Source of the DNA: a virus
IMG/VR virus record: IMGVR_UViG_3300024348_000214
Location: 1 to 25,938 of that record
Length of the DNA: 25,938 nucleotides
Direction: 5' to 3' (one strand)
In this document: positions 19,630-25,938 of the stretch, one piece after another
Position numbering within the stretch: position 1 is the stretch's first letter
Layout: every line of letters begins with the position of its first letter
The notes under the pieces: generated by a model
Seen by the model: the letters and a program-made list of their open reading frames with translations, nothing else
Databases searched by the model: none
Told to the model about the DNA's origin: nothing
Program-made: the position numbers and the translations under genes

Positions 19630-21764
19630 TGTCAGTTTTTAACTATAACATATCGGTAACGGGGGACTGTTCAAACACTAATTCAGGTTCAATCAGTTTA
19701 TCATTAACTGGTGGTACTCCTCCATATACTGTTGAATGGTTGAGTCCTGTTTTATCTCCTGATATTGTAACTACATTACCTGCGGTTAAGACAGGATTAA
19801 GTGCCACAACATATGCGGTTAGGGTTAATGATAGTACCCTACCAATAAACTCTGAATTTTATATTAATATCCCAGTATCAAGTGGGGTGTGTGGTAGTAT
19901 TGTATCTGTTTTAGATACGACATGTGGATTTAATAACGGTTCTGTGACAGGAACCTCAACATCTGATTATTCATCGACCAATTTTTATTTATACCACGGT
20001 GATGGTGTATTTTCACAATCTGCGGTTACCAACCAACAAACTGTTGTATTTGGTAGTTTAACTGCGGGAACATATTATATGACGGTTGAAGATTTGGGTG
20101 GATGTACTGCACAAACTTCTAACTTTATTGTTGAAAATTCTCCATCATTAAACTATGGATTATATGCCGTACCAAACTCTTCTTGTGGTGGAAGTCCTAT
20201 GGGTAAAATCATGATTACAGGATTGACTGGTCATCCACCTTTTAGTTATTCTTGGAGTACAAGTGCGACGGGGTCGACTGTAACAGGTTTAACCGCTGGA
20301 ATTTATTCTGTTGATGTTACTGATGGTTATGGATGTGTTAAAACTGAAACTGCAACCATATCTAATGTTCCTCCTATTGGTTTTGGTACGTTTACTGCGA
20401 CGCAACCGACTTGTTTTTCAAATGATGGTACATTAACAATTCAAATTACAGGTGGAACCGCACCTTATTATTATTCTGCATCGACAGGAGACGTTGTTGT
20501 TCAATATGCAACAAGTTGGACATTGTCAGGGTTATCACCAGGTAATTACAGTATAAGTGTTACTGACGCAGGTTTATGTGCGTTTACTCAAGGAACCGTA
20601 TTAACTTCACCAAATGGAATAACTTCTGTAAGTATAAACACTCAAGGTTCGACATGTTCAAGTAATGGAGGTTCTATTAGTATTGCGGTTAATGGTGGAA
20701 CTACTCCATACGTTTACTCGTTAATATACCCTAATGGTAATACTTTAAATGTTGCGAATTCACAGACAAACCAATTGTTTTCCAATTTATATTCAGGAAC
20801 TTATACTGTTTCAGTTACTGATGCTTCAGGATGTTTCTATATGGATGAGGTTACATTACTTACCACAGACACATTCACAATTTCAACCCAAACAACAGGT
20901 ACAACTTGTAATCAAGATAACGGATATATTACTGTTACTAAAACAAGTGGTGGAGAACCTCCATTTGATTATTCTTTGGATGGTTTGGTGAATGTGTTAG
21001 ATACTTCACAATCGGCAGTAACATTTAATAATGTATCTTCAGGTCAACATACAATAACAGTTACTGATAATACAGGTTGTACTCAGACATTACAAGTTTA
21101 TGTTGATGAAAGCCCTTCGTTAAATTATAGTTTATATAACACATCTTGTGGTAATGGTTCAAACGGTTCAATAACAGCATTCATTTCTTCAGGTGAACCT
21201 CCATTTACATATGTTTGGTCACCTAATGTACCAAACAACCCACAACAAATCCAAGTAAGTGGTCTTACTGCTGGTACATACAATGTTACCATTATAGATA
21301 GTAATGGATGTTCATTACAAAGATTTGCAAATATCGCTTGTGATGCGAATTATGTGTCTTATCAGACATATGTGATGGGGTCAGAAGTATTTAATATCCA
21401 ATCACAAACAAAATATGGTTTGTTACAAATGTTAAATGATGGATTTGATGATTTAACATCAGGTAATACAAGTTGTAGTTTAATTTCTGCGACATATACT
21501 GTAAAAGTTTCTGTTAATCCATTAGGTTTAACTACAAGTGATACTTTCTTTACAACGACTTCATTAGTTGTTGCACCAACAGATAATCAATATTACGATA
21601 CGGTAGTTAGTTTGTTACAAACAATACCTGGCATTGGAAATATTAGTGTGGACTCAGGTAATAATCAAATTACAATTGAAACTAGTCCAAATAATAATAG
21701 TTTGGATGGTCAAGAAATCATCGTTGAGTTAATAATCGTTTATGATACAATTTGTTTGACATGA
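19629..21764 (+). CDS. Fibre/adhesin-like protein with seven SprB-type repeats (711 aa)
   Basis: About seven Ig-like repeats of 70-80 residues fill residues 5-570, roughly 5-82, 88-168, 178-245, 254-325, 336-411, 418-492 and 499-570. The best copies follow the SprB pattern: Cys near the start, a TGGxPPYxYxW-like strand, a GLTAGTYxVxVTD strand and a closing GC. Examples are HPPFSYSWSTSATGSTVTG and SGLTAGTYNVTIIDSNGC. SprB repeats are known from gliding-motility and other surface adhesins of Bacteroidota, so this phage protein probably forms an extended host-binding or mimicry stalk. The last ~140 residues form a distinct domain. Most repeats carry two Cys, which could pair after lysis. The gene starts in a TAATG overlap and its stop overlaps the next start. 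Confidence 0.82.
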   Translation: MSVFNYNISVTGDCSNTNSGSISLSLTGGTPPYTVEWLSPVLSPDIVTTLPAVKTGLSATTYAVRVNDSTLPINSEFYINIPVSSGVCGSIVSVLDTTCGFNNGSVTGTSTSDYSSTNFYLYHGDGVFSQSAVTNQQTVVFGSLTAGTYYMTVEDLGGCTAQTSNFIVENSPSLNYGLYAVPNSSCGGSPMGKIMITGLTGHPPFSYSWSTSATGSTVTGLTAGIYSVDVTDGYGCVKTETATISNVPPIGFGTFTATQPTCFSNDGTLTIQITGGTAPYYYSASTGDVVVQYATSWTLSGLSPGNYSISVTDAGLCAFTQGTVLTSPNGITSVSINTQGSTCSSNGGSISIAVNGGTTPYVYSLIYPNGNTLNVANSQTNQLFSNLYSGTYTVSVTDASGCFYMDEVTLLTTDTFTISTQTTGTTCNQDNGYITVTKTSGGEPPFDYSLDGLVNVLDTSQSAVTFNNVSSGQHTITVTDNTGCTQTLQVYVDESPSLNYSLYNTSCGNGSNGSITAFISSGEPPFTYVWSPNVPNNPQQIQVSGLTAGTYNVTIIDSNGCSLQRFANIACDANYVSYQTYVMGSEVFNIQSQTKYGLLQMLNDGFDDLTSGNTSCSLISATYTVKVSVNPLGLTTSDTFFTTTSLVVAPTDNQYYDTVVSLLQTIPGIGNISVDSGNNQITIETSPNNNSLDGQEIIVELIIVYDTICLT

Positions 21765-22087
21765 CACAAGTAAGAATAACCGAAATATCAGGAGGAACTT
21801 ATCCTATTGACGTATATATTTCAGATGTGTATGGTAATAATCAAACTTTGCTTGGTACGATTAATACTGGACCTGTTCCACCTATCATTGAATACAATAC
21901 GGTAATACCATCTATATTTAACACTGCGCCTGAAATAATGTTGACCTTAACGGACAACAATGGTTGTAGTATTTTCAAATTATTACAATGTACTTTTGGA
22001 TGTACTTTCCAAATTACAATAGAATTGGCGTCTTGTGTTGTTAATATCGACATTCAAGAAGCGAATTGTCTTTTCACTCTTCAGTAA
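21761..22087 (+). CDS. Small unassigned structural protein (108 aa)
   Basis: I choose ATG 21761, which forms an ATGA overlap with the upstream stop. A TTG three codons earlier (21752) is possible but less likely. The product is short, beta-rich and Cys-rich: five Cys occur in the last 45 residues or so, including LQCTFGCTF. A LTDNNGC segment echoes the closing strand of the SprB repeats in the upstream protein, so it may be a single divergent Ig-like module or a cap for that fibre. It has no signal peptide or membrane segment. The function is unknown. Confidence 0.6.
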   Translation: MTQVRITEISGGTYPIDVYISDVYGNNQTLLGTINTGPVPPIIEYNTVIPSIFNTAPEIMLTLTDNNGCSIFKLLQCTFGCTFQITIELASCVVNIDIQEANCLFTLQ

Positions 22088-22099
22088 AGTTTCCAATAT

Positions 22100-22120
22100 T
22101 TTTAATTCGTTGAATTGAAA
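22100..22120 (+). other. AT-rich hairpin in the 70-base gap after the small gene
   Basis: TTTTAATTC (22100-22108) can pair with GAATTGAAA (22112-22120) around a three-base loop, giving nine pairs with one G-T. No T-run follows, so it is not a convincing terminator. It may be a weak terminator or an mRNA-processing site. Confidence 0.25.
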
Positions 22121-22134
22121 TAGTATTGTTGTGG

Positions 22135-22143
22135 TATTTATTA
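22135..22143 (+). promoter_or_regulatory. TATTTATTA element upstream of the Pro/Thr-linker fibre gene
   Basis: TATTTATTA ends 14 bases before ATG 22158, in the gap after the long overlapping chain. It has the same core and about the same spacing as the elements at 7054 and 15713, which supports a shared role in starting expression. Confidence 0.35.
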
Positions 22144-22157
22144 AATAAAAACATCGA

Positions 22158-23588
22158 ATGTCCACATACTCTATATTAGTTACAAACGAAGCCCCTGGAT
22201 GCGGTACAGAAATCGAACAACAACTGACGATTACTGGCTGTACTAGTTATATTGTTAGATTAGCTTCAAATTCAAATGCTTTAGGTCCATTTAATGTTTA
22301 TGTTGACGGTATTATTTACTACTCTGCACAAACAAGAAATGAAATGTTTAATGGGGTTGTAATCAATCTTGAATGTGTTACGCCTTCTCCAACTGTTACA
22401 CCGACTATTACACCAACTCCTACTCAAACTGACCCAATGACGGGTACAACTACAACGCCAACTCCAACACCTACTAACACTCCAACTAACACTGCCACAC
22501 CAACATTTACACCTACCAATACTATAACTCCTACTAATACTGAAACACAAACCCCAACTCCAACACAAACCCCAACTAATACTGAAACCCAAACGCCAAC
22601 TCCTACACCAACAAATACTCAAACACCAACTAATACTCAGACACAAACACCAACTAACACTGCAAGTAATACGGCAACTCCAACCAATACTCCTACTCAA
22701 ACTCAAACACCTACAACAACTACGACTTTAACTACTACACCAACTCAAACACCAACTAATACTGCAACACCAACTAATACAATTACACCTACTAAGACTC
22801 AAACTCCAACTCCAACCAATACACCAACTAATACTACAACTCAAACACAAACACCAACTAATACTGAGACACCAACTAATACCGCTACTAACACATCAAC
22901 TCCAACTCCTACAAATACAGAGACTCCAACTAATACACCAACATTAACACAAACACCAACACCGACTAACTTACCATTCTCAGCTTATTTATTCCCTGAA
23001 CCAAGTGATTTTAATTCAACTAATAATCTTGGTCAATATATGTCAGATAATGGTGCTAGTTCATTCTATGGTTATTGGCTTAATGGTCAGGTTGCTCCTG
23101 CCTCAGGACCAAATTACTCTCCTGATTTGGACGTTTATGCTCATTTCTCAGGTTGGTCAACTACTGTTGATGGATTCCTAACACCTGTTACAACTTTAGC
23201 TGGTCCAATAAGACAAGTTTCTGGTTCAGGTACTGATTCTTATGGTTGTGGACAAAATCAATACACGTTTGGTACTATTGCGGTCGCTCCTGGACAAGTA
23301 GACCCTAGTATTCAATACTTCTATTCAATTTGGATACCATTGGCGGGTGTTGGAGGTACAATGACAAATATGACGGTAGATATTGGTACTGGTAGTGCGT
23401 GTGCGACTAATATTATTAATGATGGAGTACCTGACCCAAGTTTATCAACACAAAACGTTACTGTAACTTCAGGGGCAGCTATTCCTGCGGGAACTTATAG
23501 AGTATTATGGTTAGGTTCGTATGCTGAACAACCAGTAGCACCTCCATTGTCTGTTACAATTTATTTTAAGGGGGACACTAAAACATAA
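22158..23588 (+). CDS. Fibre protein with a long Pro/Thr-rich linker (476 aa)
   Basis: Three parts are visible. Residues 1-74 form a small globular domain with several Cys. Residues 75-271 are a low-complexity tract made almost only of Thr, Pro, Asn and Gln with a few Glu, in runs such as TPTNTPTNT and TQTPTPT. This should be an extended, flexible, mucin-like stalk. Residues 272-476 form a beta-rich globular C-terminal domain with aromatic strands ([21 protein letters not shown]), plausibly the tip that meets a receptor or glycan. The C-terminal fold is not recognised. The gene stands alone, with gaps of 70 bases before and 36 after, and has the TATTTATTA element upstream. Role as a tail fibre or virion decoration is inferred from composition and position. 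Confidence 0.72.
   Translation: MSTYSILVTNEAPGCGTEIEQQLTITGCTSYIVRLASNSNALGPFNVYVDGIIYYSAQTRNEMFNGVVINLECVTPSPTVTPTITPTPTQTDPMTGTTTTPTPTPTNTPTNTATPTFTPTNTITPTNTETQTPTPTQTPTNTETQTPTPTPTNTQTPTNTQTQTPTNTASNTATPTNTPTQTQTPTTTTTLTTTPTQTPTNTATPTNTITPTKTQTPTPTNTPTNTTTQTQTPTNTETPTNTATNTSTPTPTNTETPTNTPTLTQTPTPTNLPFSAYLFPEPSDFNSTNNLGQYMSDNGASSFYGYWLNGQVAPASGPNYSPDLDVYAHFSGWSTTVDGFLTPVTTLAGPIRQVSGSGTDSYGCGQNQYTFGTIAVAPGQVDPSIQYFYSIWIPLAGVGGTMTNMTVDIGTGSACATNIINDGVPDPSLSTQNVTVTSGAAIPAGTYRVLWLGSYAEQPVAPPLSVTIYFKGDTKT
22380..22970 (+). repeat. Thr-Pro low-complexity coding repeat
   Basis: The stretch encodes about 197 residues dominated by TPT, TNT and TQT tripeptides. Codons for Thr (ACA, ACT, ACC, ACG) and Pro vary from copy to copy, so there is no exact long DNA repeat. 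This suggests the composition is kept at the protein level rather than by recent duplication. Confidence 0.9.
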
Positions 23589-23624
23589 TATAAACACACA
23601 TTTTTAATATAAAAAAAAAACAAC

Positions 23625-25938
23625 ATGTCATTTCCATATAAAAATCCTATAACCGCAAGTCAACTTTCAGGTTCTGAATCCGTAACAAGGGCAGCAACAT
23701 TTGGTACTAATTTTTCTGTACTTCAAACAGGTGGTTATATGGAGGTATATTCACTTTCAGATTTAAATTGGTCAACATACGGTGTAACATCAGGTGCAAT
23801 TCAAAATTCTGGTAATACAATACCAATTCAATTTACAAAAGGAACTGGAACCTCATTTTCACGTGATGTGTTAACATTAAATTCTGATAATATATCTTCA
23901 GGTAGAAGGAGATTGGGTATGCAAGTATTTGTTCAGGAAACTGAAACTGTATATCAATATACCATACCAAATTATGAAACATTATGGAATGCTTTGACAG
24001 GATTAACAGGTAACTCTGGAATTACTGTTACTGAATATGCAACATCGGTTAATGACCGTTCACAAGCTGGTAGAGATTTCATTAACGCTTGGACTGGTTC
24101 AACAATTGAAGGTCAAAGTGGTACAACAAGAGAAGATGCTCGTTGGAGAATATTCTATGGTACTGACGTTCAAATCACAGGTGGAACATATTTTTCAGGA
24201 ACACAAGAATTAGATTTATATAATAATACAGGTGGTACTGTAACAATTACAGGATTTACAGGTACAATTACGGGAGGTACTTATGATAGTAATACAGGTA
24301 CTCTTAGATTGGACAGTAGTGCGGAATCTCCTATCTATATTACAGGATTCACATCAGGTGGTGGAGGTAGTCCTCTAACGATTTATGATGCTACTTCAGG
24401 AGTAACGGCGACAAACGTTACAGGTATGACATTTTCAGGTGCTTCTGTTATTGATAACGGAGATGGTAATGTTGTAATTAATTTTACTGGTGGAACAGGA
24501 ACATCAGGGACTAGTGGTACTTCAGGTATTAGTGGTATTGATGGTTCATCAGGAACTAGTGGTTCTTCAGGGACTAGCGGTAGTTCAGGGACTGACGGAA
24601 CTAGTGGTTCTTCAGGAACTGACGGAACTAGCGGTAGCTCAGGAACATCAGGTAGTTCAGGAACTGATGGAACAAGTGGTTCATCAGGAACTTCAGGTTC
24701 AAGCGGTACATCAGGTAGTTCAGGAACTGACGGTACATCAGGTTCAAGCGGAAGCTCAGGAACAGATGGTACATCAGGTTCATCTGGAACTAGTGGTAGT
24801 TCAGGGACAGATGGGACATCAGGTTCAAGTGGTACTTCAGGTATTAGTGGTATAGATGGTTCATCTGGGACTAGTGGTAGTTCAGGAACTGACGGTACTA
24901 GCGGTTCTTCAGGTACAGATGGTACCTCAGGTAGTTCAGGAACTTCAGGTTCAAGTGGTACATCAGGTTCATCTGGAACTAGTGGTAGTTCAGGAACTGA
25001 CGGAACAAGTGGTTCATCTGGAACTAGTGGTAGTTCAGGAACTGACGGAACAAGTGGCTCATCAGGGACTAGCGGTAGTTCAGGAACAGATGGTACATCA
25101 GGTAGTTCGGGAACTGACGGAACAAGTGGCTCATCAGGGACTAGCGGTTCTTCAGGAACGGATGGTACATCAGGTAGTTCAGGAACAAGTGGTACTTCAG
25201 GTATTAGTGGTATAGATGGTTCTTCAGGAACTAGCGGTAGTTCAGGAACTAGCGGAAGCTCAGGCACATCAGGTTCTTCGGGAACTGACGGAACAAGTGG
25301 TTCTTCAGGAACTAGCGGAAGTTCAGGTACAGATGGTACGTCAGGTTCTTCAGGAACTAGCGGAAGCTCAGGAACGGATGGTACATCAGGTTCTTCAGGA
25401 ACTAGCGGAAGTTCAGGTTCTTCAGGTACAGATGGTACATCAGGTTCTTCAGGAACTAGCGGAAGTTCAGGTACAGATGGTACGTCAGGTTCTTCAGGAA
25501 CTAGCGGTAGCTCAGGAACGGATGGTACATCAGGTTCTTCAGGAACTAGCGGTAGCTCAGGAACGGATGGTACATCAGGTTCTTCAGGAACTAGCGGAAG
25601 CTCAGGAACGGATGGTACATCAGGTTCTTCAGGAACATCTGGCTCAAGTGGTTCATCAGGAACTAGTGGTAGCTCAGGAACGGATGGTACATCAGGTTCA
25701 TCAGGAACATCTGGCTCAAGTGGTTCATCAGGAACTTCAGGTTCTAGCGGAAGTTCAGGTTCTTCAGGGACAGATGGTACATCAGGTTCTTCAGGAACTA
25801 GCGGAAGTTCAGGAACCGACGGAACAAGTGGTTCTTCAGGAACTAGCGGAAGTTCAGGAACTGACGGAACAAGTGGTTCTTCAGGAACTAGCGGAAGTTC
25901 AGGAACTGACGGAACAAGTGGTTCTTCAGGAACTGACG
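23625..25938 (+). CDS. Collagen-like tail fibre protein (3' end outside window)
   Basis: The frame opens at ATG 23625 and stays open to the last base, giving at least 771 codons. Residues 1 to about 290 form a globular, Gly/Thr-rich N-terminal region (start MSFPYKNPITASQLSG) with no recognised family, probably the virion attachment domain. From about residue 292 (position 24498) everything is Gly-X-Y, about 160 triplets, almost all GTS, GSS, GTD or GID/GIS. Such tracts form collagen-like triple helices and are common in phage fibres, where they act as long trimeric rods. There is no Pro in the tract. The receptor-binding tip and stop codon lie beyond the window. Upstream is a 36-base gap with a poly-A run and no Shine-Dalgarno sequence; it lacks the TATTTATWA element. 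Confidence 0.88.
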   Translation, partial: MSFPYKNPITASQLSGSESVTRAATFGTNFSVLQTGGYMEVYSLSDLNWSTYGVTSGAIQNSGNTIPIQFTKGTGTSFSRDVLTLNSDNISSGRRRLGMQVFVQETETVYQYTIPNYETLWNALTGLTGNSGITVTEYATSVNDRSQAGRDFINAWTGSTIEGQSGTTREDARWRIFYGTDVQITGGTYFSGTQELDLYNNTGGTVTITGFTGTITGGTYDSNTGTLRLDSSAESPIYITGFTSGGGGSPLTIYDATSGVTATNVTGMTFSGASVIDNGDGNVVINFTGGTGTSGTSGTSGISGIDGSSGTSGSSGTSGSSGTDGTSGSSGTDGTSGSSGTSGSSGTDGTSGSSGTSGSSGTSGSSGTDGTSGSSGSSGTDGTSGSSGTSGSSGTDGTSGSSGTSGISGIDGSSGTSGSSGTDGTSGSSGTDGTSGSSGTSGSSGTSGSSGTSGSSGTDGTSGSSGTSGSSGTDGTSGSSGTSGSSGTDGTSGSSGTDGTSGSSGTSGSSGTDGTSGSSGTSGTSGISGIDGSSGTSGSSGTSGSSGTSGSSGTDGTSGSSGTSGSSGTDGTSGSSGTSGSSGTDGTSGSSGTSGSSGSSGTDGTSGSSGTSGSSGTDGTSGSSGTSGSSGTDGTSGSSGTSGSSGTDGTSGSSGTSGSSGTDGTSGSSGTSGSSGSSGTSGSSGTDGTSGSSGTSGSSGSSGTSGSSGSSGSSGTDGTSGSSGTSGSSGTDGTSGSSGTSGSSGTDGTSGSSGTSGSSGTDGTSGSSGTD
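24498..25938 (+). repeat. Gly-X-Y coding tandem repeat with a 45-base unit
   Basis: The basic period is nine bases (one triplet). A higher-order 45-base unit (15 residues, GSSGTSGSSGTDGTS) is clear toward the 3' end, for example four near-identical copies at 25443-25622 and three plus a partial at 25785-25938. A marker block encoding GTSGISGID starts at 24516, 24831 and 25191, spaced by 7 and 8 units of 45 bases. Confidence 0.93.

Noticed and set aside
22281-22706. Ser/Cys/Trp-rich - strand open frame
   Set aside because: It is the antisense reading of the Thr-Pro repeat. Its strange composition is a by-product of ACN/CCN codons.
24490-25215. Two + strand frames encoding Val/Gln-rich repeats
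   Set aside because: They are shifted readings of the same Gly-X-Y repeat with no independent start context.
24383-25267. Long - strand open frame encoding a Pro/Leu/Val/Glu repeat
   Set aside because: It is the antisense shadow of the Gly-X-Y codon repeat, which happens to lack stop codons in that frame. The collagen-like + strand frame is continuous with a normal N-terminal domain.
1-25938. Absence of CCGG as a second avoided restriction site
   Set aside because: I saw no CCGG, but other all-G/C tetramers such as GGCC and GCGC are also very rare in this AT-rich sequence, so low counts there are expected and not specific.
23625-25938. Collagen-like repeats as a CRISPR array or diversity-generating variable region
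   Set aside because: The period is in frame and coding with no unique spacers, and no reverse transcriptase or template repeat is in the window.

Overview
The window is AT-rich and every supported gene lies on the + strand. It reads as part of the genome of a large tailed phage with a contractile tail (T4-like myovirus). The main evidence is a T4 gp41-type replicative helicase, phage-borne class Ia ribonucleotide reductase genes, and homologues of baseplate wedge proteins gp25 and gp6, followed by a long run of large structural proteins. The host is probably a member of the Bacteroidota, perhaps a flavobacterium. This is inferred from SprB-type adhesin repeats in one structural protein, the lack of Shine-Dalgarno sequences at any gene start, and the low GC content.

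Layout. Positions 1-1190 hold the 3' part of the helicase gene. Positions 1209-4594 hold nrdB then nrdA, which make deoxyribonucleotides, and an intrinsic terminator (4598-4625) closes this block. Positions 4673-6987 hold the gp25-like and gp6-like wedge genes. After a 92-base gap comes a nearly gapless chain of structural genes from 7080 to 22087: a 1678-residue protein with a carboxypeptidase-regulatory-like domain and a buried hydrophobic segment, two unassigned proteins, a PKD-domain protein, another unassigned protein, a 994-residue tail protein, a 711-residue protein with seven SprB-like repeats, and a small protein. Two low-complexity fibre genes follow: one with a roughly 200-residue Pro/Thr linker (22158-23588) and one whose collagen-like Gly-X-Y tract runs off the end of the window (23625 onward).

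How it works together (inference). The first block supplies replication and nucleotides. The second builds the baseplate and then an adhesion apparatus made of Ig-like, SprB-like, mucin-like and collagen-like modules. Within the chain 7080-22087, genes overlap by 1-14 bases or are 22 bases apart, which suggests one long late operon with translational coupling. A recurring TATTTATWA element lies just upstream of four of the five genes that follow a real gap in the structural region.

The most striking whole-window signal is the complete absence of GATC. Asp codons before C-starting codons are GAC wherever I looked (about 25 sites), although GAT is common elsewhere. This points to strong selection against a GATC-cutting restriction system. 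No tRNA, CRISPR array, insertion sequence or reverse transcriptase was seen, and no gene-free stretch exceeds about 100 bases.
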